DNA of 64,000 bases, taken from positions 434,001 to 498,000 of the forward strand of contig MCGO01000015.1 in NCBI GenBank assembly GCA_002104985.1, in the 5' to 3' direction. Below the pieces are notes generated by a model. That model was not told the origin of the DNA. It saw nothing but the letters and a program-made list of their open reading frames with translations, and did not search any database. Of the stretch, positions 22,655-34,400 are shown in pieces. The position numbers were made by a program, and so were the translations under genes. Within the stretch, counting starts at the first letter, position 1. Every line of letters starts with the position of its first letter. Origin of the DNA: Rhizoclosmatium globosum (Eukaryota > Chytridiomycota > Chytridiomycetes > Chytridiales > Chytriomycetaceae).

Positions 22655-24266
22655 ATGAGTACTGTGACAAATAATACCACACATACTCCTTTGGAAACCG
22701 CAGTTGGTGTTGCTCTCGCTGTCATATCGGGGTTATTCTTGGGATCATCGGTCGTGCTGAGAAAAAGGGGGCTTATCGAAATTGCCGCAGACGGACATAA
22801 CGTCGCAGAGGGATCGACTGCTTATCTGAAGAATAGATTCTGGTGGGCGGGAATGGGACTACGTGAGTTTCATTTTGATTCCACGACTTGCGGAAGTTAA
22901 AACATTTGACAAAAGAAGCTATAGGAGAAATAAGTAATTTTGGGGCTTATGCCTTATGCCCAACAGTAATTGTAACGCCAATGGGGACATTAGCAATTGT
23001 CTTCAATTCTCTCCTCTCCAACTATTTACTTAAAGAGAAATGTCCTTTATTGGTAAAATGGGCTGTGGAATATGTATATTTGGAGTATTGGAAATAGTTG
23101 TGCATGTCTTGACAGATCAACAAGTCTTGACGGTGCCTATATTCATGGCATATGTCACCAGCACATGTATACTATACTTATTGTTGTGAAAAACTTGCTT
23201 ATTTGCACAAATAGCATTCTTGGTTTATTCGGCGTTTATTACCGTCCTTGTATTATTTCTCAAGTTTTATGCTGAGCCCCGATATGCGAAGAAGACACCA
23301 TTCGTATATATTGCAATGAGTTCCTGTGGAGGCTCATATTTGGTTTTGAGCGCCCAGGGAGTTGGCTCAGCGATTGCCTATTCAACGAAAAATTGGACGA
23401 CTGATAACCAGTTCTTGCAATGGCCACTCTATCCTCTCATTTTGTTCATGGTTTTGGCGGTTATATACCAGATTACTTATCTAAATAAGGTTAGCTGGTT
23501 TTGTAAGACAGCTATCAATGACGGAAGATCTATTTAGGCTCTCGCTGTAAATTCAAGCGCAGTTATATACCCAATCAGTTTTGTGTGCTTCAATGTCATG
23601 ACTTTGATTTCAACAGCGTTTCTCTATTTTAAGCTTCCAGTTGATAACGTTGAGGATGGAATCAGTGTTGTGGTTGGGTTGCTGACGATTATTGGCGGCG
23701 TTGTTTTGTTATCTATCAGCAAGAATGAATCGAAGATGATAATAGAGCAGGATAGTTTAAACGATATTTCAACTGAGAAGTTGCTTCGAGTTCAACCAAG
23801 AATATTGCAGAAGGCAATCTTCCAGTATCGTATGGCATGATATCAATCAACGAAGCGTCAACTGAAGTTTTGACTTTGGATCGAAACAGACTTCGTATTG
23901 GAGTTGAGGCATCACTTGATGCATTTGATCCTAAACTCGGTCTCAGTCCACTGGCGGAGCAGTCTAGTGTGTTTGAAGCGAATTCCATGAGAACTGTCTC
24001 GATTGATACAGGATCTGATCAAAGTAGGAATCAGTCACTGAAGATGGAAGCAACAGATGTCCCAACTGCTACGCGTGAACAAACGAAGCCCCCAATCTCA
24101 CATTTGAATTCACTCAAGTATACTAGAACACTTATGAATTCGAATAATTTCTTGGATCGTAGACGGGTATTTACGGAATGCAAACTCAGGAAAACTTTCC
24201 GCCAACCAGTTAGTTGCTCATGCATATGACACACGTTTCGTGTCTGCGACTTCCTTATTAATGTAA
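22655..24266 (+). CDS. NIPA-type magnesium transporter, copy 2 (tandem duplicate, frame-broken)
   Basis: Tandem duplicate of the preceding gene with the same intron positions (first donor at 22863, acceptor at 22915, later introns at about 23168-23215 and 23490-23537). The first exon is almost identical to copy 1 from about 22755 to 22862; later exons are more diverged. Compared with copy 1, single bases appear missing at about 23041 (GAGAAA-TG), 23792, 24178 and 24209; each, when allowed for, brings back the copy 1 reading, including the end VAHAYDTRFVSATSLLM. Purifying selection seems retained (mostly synonymous or conservative differences), but a decaying copy cannot be ruled out. Function as for copy 1. 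Confidence 0.75.
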
Positions 24267-24361
24267 TAAAGTCGAGATTTTCACAAAGAATACAACTTGT
24301 TCTGTTTCGATAAATGCACATGAAATAACAGCCACAGCAATGAATATAACAGCGCTTCACT

Positions 24362-25366
24362 TCACACATCATCCATTAACTTTGCGTTTTTCCAGTGCCG
24401 GCGAATATGGTGATAATCCTCTTCCCAAAAAAACTTGCGACTGGTTCCATTTCCGATAGTTACAGCTGGACGCTTTGCTTCTGATCTGCCTGTATCAGTT
24501 AAGCTTAAACTTCTGTAAACACCAGTTGATGTCGATGCATTCGGTGAAGACGACGGTTGGTTTGCGCTTTGCTCAGGAGGTGACTTGGGTTGTACGTCAC
24601 GGCCGACCTTTTTGATTCCACGTCCCAAAGGATTCCACCATGGCCTGTTGTCGAGGTGATCGACTTTACCGTCATCAGGCGCGAAAATTTGTTCTGTTTG
24701 AAGGCTTGGGTCTTTTCTTGGAGTGAGTGGGTTTGGTATCCTGAGGCGCGATGAGGAGCGTGGAGGAGTTGGTATCGATTGTTGCTGGAAGATTGTATTC
24801 AGCTGGATATAATTGCAACAACAAAAACTTACTGCGTATGACGAGGATGCTTTCTTCGGTTTTACGCGATTCCTGCTCCCTGTCCTGAACATGGCAATAC
24901 CGCCCTTTTGTGCAGTGGAAGTAGAATTCACCAAAGCCACATCGAAATCGTTGTCATCTGAATCATTAAGTTCCGCTTCCTGTTCTGGTTCCATGAACAG
25001 TTGTAATTTGTTTTTCTGAGATGCATTCGGGTCAAGGTCTTTGAAGAAGGTGCTTCCAGCATTAGGTCGTGGAAGGGATTGGGTGGCACTGGCTCGGACT
25101 TGGCTGTTTTGAGGTGGTATATCCCAAGGGTTGTGCATATTGTTTCCCCCATTAAATGAATAAGAATCTGTGCTGAGTGTCCGACGCGGTAAAGTGGCAG
25201 TGTATGCAATTCCAGAGTCTGAAGAGATGCTTGGATTTCGAGGACTTGAGGATGAAGGAGAGCGTGTTTGATTTCGCCAGGCATCTCTATCGCGTTTGGC
25301 ATTGATGATTTCTCGGTCGGGGGATGATGAGAGCGCTTGAAGTGGGAGAAGGGTGGCTGGATTCAT
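24362..25366 (-). CDS. Uncharacterised Ser/Pro-rich low-complexity protein
   Basis: The Met at 25366 (MNPATLLPLQALSSSPDRE) is the first ATG of the frame; the frame continues upstream only from a GTG. The protein is rich in Ser, Pro and Asn with charged patches, for example EQEAELNDSDDNDFDVAL, and lacks a recognisable domain or membrane span. A probable in-phase intron of 48 nt (about 24784-24831, GTAAGT...TTCCAG) would remove a Cys-rich segment after KKASSSYA. The C-terminus WEEDYHHIRRHWKNAKLMDDV is the most ordered-looking part. It lies convergent with the second NIPA gene, about 95 nt from its stop. Probably a regulatory or scaffold protein, but this is a guess. Confidence 0.55.
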   Translation of the reverse strand: MNPATLLPLQALSSSPDREIINAKRDRDAWRNQTRSPSSSSPRNPSISSDSGIAYTATLPRRTLSTDSYSFNGGNNMHNPWDIPPQNSQVRASATQSLPRPNAGSTFFKDLDPNASQKNKLQLFMEPEQEAELNDSDDNDFDVALVNSTSTAQKGGIAMFRTGSRNRVKPKKASSSYAVSFCCCNYIQLNTIFQQQSIPTPPRSSSRLRIPNPLTPRKDPSLQTEQIFAPDDGKVDHLDNRPWWNPLGRGIKKVGRDVQPKSPPEQSANQPSSSPNASTSTGVYRSLSLTDTGRSEAKRPAVTIGNGTSRKFFWEEDYHHIRRHWKNAKLMDDV

Positions 25367-25522
25367 CGGATGCTTTCGTTTGGAGATATCACAGAACCCA
25401 AGTGGCTTGCGATGTCCACATTGCACATACCGTATTCATAATTAATTCATTATTGAGTTTCATACCATCTCCCTCTTTCCCTTCTGTCTGCAACCATATT
25501 TATTTGTTGGAAATTGCAAAGG

Positions 25523-26628
25523 ATGCAGAAGGAGCCAGTTAACTCGGCACGGGTTCCAACAACAGCTCTATCAGCTTTCAGAGAGGAATCTATGACGCCT
25601 GTGCAATTCCATCAGTCCTCATCACAATCTACGGGTAAACGACCTTCTCCTTAGCCCTGAAGCCTCGAAGCAAGCTGACCTCCATCAACCACAGCTCCAA
25701 AACAATCCAAACAGCATTAGTAAAGTGCTTTCTCCTCACTGGATGCATATTTCTGGGCTCCATCCTTCTCATGGACTTTGTTATCGTCCACTTGTGTCAA
25801 GTCTCTCAGCCTCCCTACTCCCTTCAACAGCTGTGTCCGTCCCCGGCGAACCGACAAATACCCACAAGATTGGGCTAAATGGATAGGAGTGGGTCTATGG
25901 AGGCTATATTATGTCTTTTGGGTGTATCCTGTCTATGCTGTGTCCTTTGTGTTGAATTCAATGTGGTACCAAACTATTGCGGACCGTGCGTATTCGATTG
26001 TGTATGGAAAGGCTGCACAAACGCCTGCGACATATGATTGGTAAACCGTCATGGAAGTCATGATTTATTACTGAAGAATGGAAATAGGTTCCTCAAACGC
26101 GTTTCAACAGATATTTATCGAGCCGTACTTCTCCTGAATTACGTTCTTGTCACGTCGCTTGTGTATAGTTTTTTGCCGTATCCTTTGGGTCATATCGCAT
26201 CGTTTCCTTTGTTTGCATGGCTGGTTCATTCGTGTCGTTCGAGTATAAATGGGTGCAAAAGGGGTGGGCACTTGAGAACGGATCGATTACTTTGAAGCGC
26301 GGTGGAGCTATTCTTGGGTTTGGTGAGATTGTGTGGAATTTTGTATGCTTCTGACACTGGCCAGGACTGCCTTGTACCATCTTAACGTTCTTTTCCCCTC
26401 CTTCATTAACTTTGGTGTTTATGCTATCCTGTTTCCCATGGTGGGTGTGTATTTGGTTCCTATGAAGCTAAAAACATTGATCAGTACATCATTATGGCGA
26501 ATCAGTCACACCCTCTCCCAAGATCGGAAGAGTTGAAGCGAAGTAATCGTGACAGTGGAAGTAGCATTAGTGCTAATGCGGAGCACCTCTCAAAAGCATC
26601 CCAATCTTTGCCACAGCAATACGAATGA
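25523..26628 (+). CDS. EI24-like ER membrane protein, several frame breaks
   Basis: Related to EI24/EPG-4, an ER membrane protein needed for autophagy in animals. Recognisable pieces in order are: RGIYDACAIPSVLITIYG, then an intron (about 25636-25702) leading to SKTIQTALVKCFLL-TGCIFLGSILLMDF; WAKWIGVGLWRLYYVFWVYP and LNSMWYQTIADRAYSI; DIYRAVLLLNYVLVTSL; FEYKWVQKGWALE; DYFEARWSY; and LFPSFINFGVYAILFPM. The FEYKW...GW block and the order of spans fit the family. The frame changes at about 25579, 25800, 26225, 26275, 26320 and 26370; some may be short introns (for example a 37-nt one ending at 25829), others look like lost bases. The tail EAKNIDQYIIMANQSHPLPR ends at 26628. Either low-quality sequence or a decaying gene. 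Confidence 0.6.
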
Positions 26629-26799
26629 GCGACGTCATTCTTTATCTGATTTGTGGCAGCCAACGTCAACGTCGCTCGTCCAGGACTTCTTAATGTTATT
26701 TACTTATCATAAACTCGAATACAAGTTATTATTGAAAGGGCTTCTCTCTGCAGTTACCTTCAATCTGAATCAATCATAAACCTTGTAGGTTATTTAGTC

Positions 26800-27964
26800 T
26801 TAGCCTTCCATCATTTGCAGCCCATTAAAAGCCTCAGGCTCAAACGATTCCCCTACTTCCATCCCAACTTCACACTCCACCATCGACGAGAAGTTAGTCG
26901 GGAATTCTCCCATTTTAGTCTGCTTTCCTTTGAAAAAATGAATGGTAGCTTCAGAGAGCGGAGGTATTCGCTGTCCACTTCGAGATATGCTTTGGACTTC
27001 CACCAATTCTGCAACAAGTAAAACGTCCGCCCCTCGACAGTGCGCGATCCAATCAAGACCATGGCGTGTCGACCAACATAATCAACGCTCTGTAGTCACC
27101 ATGATGCTGCCAATTGCTGGTATTCTGGAAGTCTTGAGTGACACGGAATCCTGAAACGAGCCTGGACCATATTCTTTCAGCAACTCTGTGATGTCAATGC
27201 CAATAAAGTTGGATTCATGAATGATTTCAGACGGAGCTGGTGGGGTTGCTAAAATGGCCTTGAAGAAGTTCTATCACCGTTCATATTCAGTAAATATGAA
27301 ATAATTCCGGTGAGTTTACTGACCAAGGAATCTCCTCCTTGGTTATTCCAAATCTGAGAGTACAATTGAGAAGCGTCCATTTTCTGTTTGACGAATTTGG
27401 AAACATCCAACATCGGAGTGTGCCAGTTGTTGTTCATAGCAACAAGGTAATGTTGGAGAACCACAGGCGCATGCATATAACAGAGTCCATTTTCTTGGAA
27501 TCGCTCAACAAGGGCGTGCTCTTTGCCTTCCAAATTACGGTGGTTCCTATGACAAACGAAAACCTCTGGTCCTTCTTCCCATACAGGATGTGCAACAACA
27601 AAAGAATCAAACAGGAAATCTGGCTTCACATTCGAGCGAGCTATAGAAGCCTCTGTGCTTCCGATAATAGTATTGAGGCGTTTCAAGGCATGTTTGCAAT
27701 GAGAGTCATCCGTTTCATCCAAAAGGTCATCGAATTCTGATTTGCGGAACAAAGATTTCTTGTGGGACAAGAATCGTTTAGCGTAGAGAAAGAGAAGAGC
27801 TTTGGAAGGCATTTGGGACGCATCTAGACCGTCTGTGGCAGCGAGTGCATTGGCCTTTCAATTTGCTCCTCAGTGAGACCCCATTCTTCAACGAACTCAG
27901 AGAAAAGGTTGACAGTCACTTGATCTACAGGCTGGACAACTGAAGCAGTACTGGTAATCGCCAT
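26800..27964 (-). CDS. Cys-His-Asn papain-like hydrolase candidate
   Basis: The start at 27964 gives MAITSTASVVQPVDQVTVNL. A break at GGCC 27852-27855 needs one base and joins ANALAATDGLDASQMPSKAL to the main frame. The first part ends near GGDSLV (27320) and an intron to about 27271 leads to FFKAILATPPAPSEI. Three spaced motifs suggest a papain-type triad: Cys in ENGLCYMHAPVVLQHYLV, His in YVGRHAMVLIGSRTVEG, and Asn in FYLLQNWWKSKAYLEVD. Two more breaks lie at about 27090 and at the T run near 26935; beyond the latter the frame ends at 26800. No signal peptide or membrane span. No named family was recognised, so catalysis is inference from the motif order. Confidence 0.55.
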
Positions 27965-28030
27965 TTCAACCAAATTTTGTTTGTTTCAAAAGGTTATGAT
28001 CTCTCCTCAAGTTTATTTATAAGCCTGCCA

Positions 28031-29779
28031 TTACTTCTTCCCAATCTTGAACCACTTTGGCACCTTCTTCTCCGGCATAGCCTCACTCTGCCGATACTCC
28101 TCCCTCGCTGGAATAGCAGCATCAACCCCACCATCCATATCAACATCCTGCGAATCCGCAGAAGGAGAAATCTCAGGAACGTTTCTAACCTCCACAGGTG
28201 GCGGGACAGGAAACTCTTCCATCTTCGTCTGCCATTCCCCCTTCAAAACCCCGACAACATCACCCCCGTCATCCCACTTGAAATAAATAAGCGTCGCAGG
28301 AGCTAACCCAGCCTTCCAAAACGTCAACTCCTTCTTCCCCGCAAGGTTCAACAACGGTGGTGTCGTGTACAAAGTGAACGCTCGTTCCGGAGTGTTCAGT
28401 ACCTCTCGCATTAACGCGTACACAGCGGAAACAGGCTCCGTCGACAAAAACGCGGCTTGAACGGTTGTTCTGTCTGGGAACCGGATTCGGATCATGGTCT
28501 TTGGCCACTTTTTCTGGCGGAGTTGGTCTTCGCGGTCGCGCATGGATTTCGTCATGAGGGGCGCGTCTGTGAGGGCTTTTGATTTTGATTTTGAGGAGAG
28601 GTAGGCGAGTTTTAGTTCTGTTGGGGAGAGTTGGAAGAATGTGTCTGGGAGTTGGACTGTTTTTTTGGGGTGGGTTAGTGGGTTTATGGGAGGATGGGGG
28701 AAGACTTACTGTTCATTGGGCCATCAATGTCTGCGGGAGGTGCGGCAAAGACTTTGATGGTACGGTCGAATTCACCGCTGGCTAGTTCGACGGTTTCATC
28801 TTCAATCTTCTTGACTGACTCTACTTCTGTTTTCTGAGGTGCATCCACTTCCATTGCAGCAGCAGCTGTCTCTTCTTTTTGAACAACAGTTACAGGTGGA
28901 GGCCGAGCGGAGGGAGTTGGTGCAGCAACAACGGAAACAGGTTCCCAAACAGCTTCAACCTCAGATTTCACGTCTTCCCATCCAACAGATCCATCCACCT
29001 TCCACAACAACCGAACCAACGCGTTACCACCTCCACGAAGTCCGACGGACTCGAGAGTTGTTTCCTTGAGCAACTGGAACGAACCATACTCCTTGTTACT
29101 GAGGATCAAGAGTGGGAATGCATACACGAGGGGTTGCTGTGACTGCATGAGCTTTTTAGAAGCGTCACTGATTGCTTGTAATGGTTTCGGGAGGTTTGAT
29201 GTCGTTGGGGTTGTGGGTGGGGGCAGGAGGTGGCGGGTGAGAGGAGGGCAGGCTGGGTCTGTCGTTTCGGTATGTTTAAGGAGTTGCCAGAGAGTTGTTT
29301 GAGGAGGGAATTTCTGGATAATGCGGGGGCCCTCTTGGATTTGGAGGGCGATTGTTATGAAGGCGGCTTGGGTGGTTTGTGGAGTAGTTTGTTGTGGTTG
29401 GAGTGTGGATGGGAAAAGCGTTTGTTTCGAGGTTGAAGGGGCTGTTGGAGGTTTTGACGATGAAGTTGGAGTGGAAGCAGAGGTTGAGGAGGGACAGAGG
29501 GAGAGTTTGGCTCCAGCTGGGAGGTTCGCGAAACGGACTGAGAGAGAAAGGTCTAAGACAGTCTTTCCATGTCTTTATTATTGAATTAGTATCGTTGATT
29601 TGTGAGTGAATACAGAAAGAGGGAGGTTACTTGAGAATGTATGTGGAGTTGGCATTGGCTCCAGCCTTCTCGACAGCTGTCTTGAGCACATCATTCAATG
29701 CCATAGCTGGCGTTGTCTTGATCACAAACTTCTTGAGGGGAAAGGTTCCCTCCACTTCGATGGTGAACTGTGAAGCCAT
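28031..29779 (-). CDS. TUG/ASPSCR1-like UBX-domain protein (Ubx4-like)
   Basis: UBX proteins recruit the AAA ATPase Cdc48/p97. Exons are 29631-29779, 28710-29572 and 28031-28656. The N-terminus is a TUG-UBL1 ubiquitin-like fold: FTIEVEGTFPLKKFVIKTT, then YILK joined over the intron to HGKTVLDLSLSVRFANLP. A second ubiquitin-like region shows ALQIQEGPRIIQKFPPQTTL and GSFQLLKETTLESVGLRGG. The UBX domain is MIRIRFPDRTTVQAAFLSTEPVSAVYALM...FTLYTTPP, followed by an acidic/basic tail. The linker between is Thr/Pro/Glu-rich (EVDAPQKTEVESVKKIEDE). No frame breaks were needed. The order UBL-UBL-UBX matches ASPSCR1 and yeast Ubx4. Confidence 0.85.
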
Positions 29780-31437
29780 TTTGCAAGGAAGTTATTTGAA
29801 TTGGAAACGAGAGTTACGTGTCCTTCTTTTATCTTCCATTTCAATTACTGTCGTTAATCACAATAATTCAATTGACTGAATTTAATAACATCTGCGTAAG
29901 AGTTTTGGGCGTTCAGGACATTGTTCAATTAATTCACTGATCACTATAGGACCCTTGACATATGGGGCGGCTGTAGTATATCAATCTAAGAATTGCATAT
30001 GCTCTCATCAAATATATGGGTCATGAATATCGATCGATATTCCCTCTTTCGTTTGTCTGGTTTGAAAAGAAAAAACAGAGGAGAGAAACATGACTGCCTC
30101 ACTAGACGCCGCCCAAGATCATCCAATTCAAGGCATAACCTTCGAAACAAGGTACTGCAATAGTCTATTCCGAACTCAGGTTGCTCGATTGAAACCGGCG
30201 GAGCAATAGTAAAAAATAGTGGTCTCCACTTTGGACATATCAAGTCTGATACTGGTCTTCCCACTGAGCCATCCAGACTGGAAACCTGAAGAATCGAAGA
30301 GAAACATGATATGGTAAGTTGAGCTTTATTTGGTACTTTGATTCTGCAGGATATTGATTTTTGGTGCAGGGTAATGACTGCGATGGGAACATCTGCACGA
30401 AGGCTCGGCCAGACATGAATACGATCCTGATGTATAACCAGTTATTCACAAGTCTCATTGTTCCCTGGATTCCGTTGGGAGCTTATTGGTTGACTTTTTG
30501 TAGTAGCAGACACCTCCATGATCATCAATATTCGAATTATTGATGAAATCTGCCGGATCTGAGCATATCAAGATTACATGCAGCATTATATGATTTATCG
30601 AGCCAAATGCAGGTGATTTTATTAGTTTTCAATGGGCTTCTATACTCATTTTTCGCTTCAAGGGTGCCTCATGGAATGCAAAGCGTCCGTCAGCATTCCA
30701 CTGGAACCCAGCGAACCTTACACTTTAATGTATATTCCACACCTGAAAGCCATCTGCACCTTCAAGTTCCAATGCGGCAAAAGGCCACTCATGCGTTGAA
30801 TCAAAGTGAAAATTTTCATGGAGGATGGAAGGAGATTTTCGTTTTGCGCCAAACGCACAGCACACCACCAACTTTGTCGGCCCACAACTCAACTGCCACA
30901 CACGCAGCGCTTCACCGACGACACACCGGTGAGTCACCTTTGCCTCGAACGCGAAACAAGTTTAACTAAATTGGGCGCGTGGAACTTTGTCTTTGGCCAG
31001 ACCTTCTTCGAACGTGACCTGGACTGACTTGACTGACTTGGACCTTGGCGACGAGCGAGAGAGTCCCTGGACCCGTTGAACCACTTCTAAGTGAGTACTT
31101 GAAGAGATCAGGTGGATGGAGGGAGGGTGCGTGGGAGGGTGGACAGAGAGAGGACGAGTTGGTTGAAGGGGGCGTGCGCTGAGACGGGACAGTCGCACTG
31201 GTCACACAAGATGAGTCAAGTAGGGCGCGTTCGGATCCGTGGAGTGTGGACGTGTCGTTGGATGGGGTGGTGGCGCGAGAGAGGGCGGTGACGGAGAGTT
31301 GGTTGGTGCGTGGTTGGTTGGTTCCTTGAGGTTCCAGACACCTCACCAAATTGTCACTCAAACCCTGTCCCTCCGAAACTAGAAAAAACTATTGAGCATC
31401 CTACTTCCACAGTATATTAACAAAATCTCTAGATTGC
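29780..31437. other. Long divergent intergenic region
   Basis: About 1.66 kb between the UBX gene and the zinc-finger gene, transcribed away from each other. A short ATG frame at 30090 (MTASLDAAQDHPIQG) precedes possible splice sites (GTACTG at 30152, GTAAGT at 30314), but no protein family or continuous message could be built. The part near 31000-31330 is G-rich on the plus strand with imperfect GACTT/GGTTG repeats. It may hold the regulator's promoter and 5' UTR or an unrecognised non-coding RNA. Confidence 0.4.
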
Positions 31438-34400
31438 ATGCTTTCTTTCTTTAAGGCTGCCGCTACTGCTGCTGCCACCGCTGCCTCTGCCGCAATCGCA
31501 ACTTCGTCTTCTCAAAGCGCATCTTCTGCGAATAGTAGCACCACGAATCCTGCTACTCCCTCATCTGCACCACATTCTCCTTTCAATCAAACCTCATTAT
31601 GAACTCATCTGCTTCGTCGAACTCTGTAGCCCCAACATCACCTGTCCTGCATTCACCGCATTTCACTCTCAAACGTGCTCGGTCCTCATCGTCTCAATCA
31701 CCTGCTCAGAATAATAATAATGATACCGAACGGGACTTTTGCAAAGATCTGTATTGTTGTGGATACCATCTCAAGGACTTGCATCAGCTTCAGTTACACG
31801 GAGAAATGTTTCATGGTGGAGCATCAATTGCGGCTTTGGCTTCATTGTTGGAATTACGACGATGTAAAGCCCCTTCAGTGCTTCCAGACTCTGTTGAATC
31901 AAATCCATCAAAGCTGTCAAATGAAATCACTTCAAGACGATCCTCTGTAGATGATAAAGATTCATCCAATGACTCTGCAGAGAATATCCGGGACGAAGAA
32001 AGTGATGTGGATGAGGACATGAAAGTTGGATTCGATGATGACAACGAAAAGTGGATACGAACCCTGCAACAGAACCATCTCAAGTAGAATTAATTTCGGA
32101 ACGAAGGTCATCATTGGACATGACAGATATATACCGAAATGCAGTGAAACCTGGATATTTGTCTCAGTCTACAAACAGCAATGTCTTTTCGTGTCTAAAC
32201 ACCATTGTGCCATCTACTGTACATGATCCTGCTTTATTAGCCGCCATTCAATATGTCGAAACGATGCAAATCAGTCATCATGAGCCAGTTCCTCCTCGAA
32301 AATTATCTGTTGCGGTTGGAGCTATGCTATCGCCTGTTTTAACATTACCCGCAAAAGATGTCGACATTGATGGTTTATTATCACCAATCTTTGAGCTTCC
32401 GCCCACTGCAGAACCTGGAATATTACCTCCAACATTATCATTACCCGCTTCAGCCGCTGATTCAGCACCCCCAGCTCCCATTCTTCCTCTAAGCAACGAG
32501 GCTGAGAACGTAGTTGTAGTTGTTGAAGAACCTGAGTCTCTGTTGGATGATCTAGAGTCTTTCAATCCTTCTGCTGAACTTGCTGCATTAATGAGTCTCG
32601 CTGGATCACCGAGCTCGTCATCAAACAATATGATCTCTTTGAACGACATTTATATGGACTGTACTGCGGATTTTGGAACTGGATCGACATTTGCTCTCGA
32701 GGGAATCAACACTGCCTTGTTTGGAAACTTGGAGGATGAAGAAATGATGCAAGCGGAACATGGCAGTGATGACAGTGATAGTGATTCTGAGTCTGGAGAC
32801 TCCGACGAATATGAAGCGGAAGAGGCCTCAATGGTCATGTCTTCAGTTGAAGCTTCAAGGGCAAGTCATTCTGCGGCTTCGGCTTCAAATCATGTGGACG
32901 ACATTGATATTTCAGCACCACGGCAGTTACGTCACAGTCACTTACAGCCTCAATATTCTGGATATTTGTCTGACGGGACTGGAGATGGACAAAGGAAGCG
33001 TGGCCGACCGCGGGTGCATCGTCAATCAATGCCACTCACAGATGTCAAACTTTTACCTCCTCTAGAACTGGAGACTGCAAAGCCACTTCCTGCAATTCGA
33101 ATGAAGCTCAAAATACCCCCTCGAGTCGCATCAAGTCTTCAATCCAGTTCCACAGCAACACCCGATCACCCCCTTTCACCTCCCCACTCCATCGTTGAAG
33201 ACCAACAACACGCTGCTCTCAGAGCTGCAGCCGCAGCCGCAACCGCAGCTGCAACAAACCCTCCACCACCTCCCGAACCAGTCGACGAATCTGTTCTCGC
33301 CGACCTAGGCCCCGCCGCCGCGGCTGCCATGCGTAGACGTCTTCGTGAAGGCACAACCACAACCCCACTAACCGCACACGAGCTATATCTCCAAGCGCTT
33401 GGGAAACCCGTTCGAGGAGGTCTTGTCATTGGTCCTGACGGGAACCCGATAAAGCGGGGTCGTGGACGGCCGAGGAAGAAGCTTCGGCCTGAAGAGATTG
33501 CGGTTGTGAAGGCTGCAGGGTTGTATCCGGAGTTGTTCTTGGCTAGTAAAGCTCAACAACAGCAGGGGTTGGGGTTGAGGAGGAAGAGTGGGGGTGGGCT
33601 GGAGGTAGTGGTAGAGGGTACTTTACCGACAGCTTCTGTTTCGACAAGGGCGACGAGGCAGAGGAGTGCTGCAAATGCGGCGGCTGCTACGTCTTCGGAC
33701 AAGTGGGAGAGTGATGGTGGAGATGAGGTTTTGGAGGATGTTGAGTTGGAAGAGTTTGAGTTTGGGGAGTCGGAGGAGGAAGAGGATCACGAGGCTCAAG
33801 AAAATGTCGATGAAAATCAGGCTGATGTGGCGAATGAAGTCACTGCTGCTGCTGAAGTAGAGCCTATGGATGTTGTTGTTGAAGCTTCAACTTCTGAATC
33901 CTTGGACAACGAGGTTGCTCCGGAAGATGTTCCTGTTACAGACGCTGTTTTGGAGGCGGTTGTGGAGGTTGTCCTTCCAGTCGACGAGAAGGAACCTGTG
34001 TCTGAGGAAACGGAGAACGACTCTGCTGTTGCAATGGAAGAAGTTGTCCCTGCTGAAGTCATTTCAATCGAGCCGTCTATCGCCCCTGCAGCCCTCTCTT
34101 CAGATGATATTGAAGTCATGGCTGTTGAAGATGAAACCACTGAAGTCGCTAAGAGTGAAGTGGTTCTTGAGTCTACCCGTTATCGCCACCTCTTCCTCCG
34201 GTTTCTACTGCTAAGCCGACCAAGAAATCGAGTTCTTCAAATGGTCGGCGAAAGTCTGCTAAAATCGCTGTCGCACCTGATGTCACAGAAGTGGCAGTGC
34301 CGGAACCTGTGGCGGAAAAGGAGAAGGAGAACAAAAAGAAGAAGGGTTCTAATGGAAAAGCTGTGTCAAAGAAAAAGTCTCAGATCGAAGAGTCAGAGAA

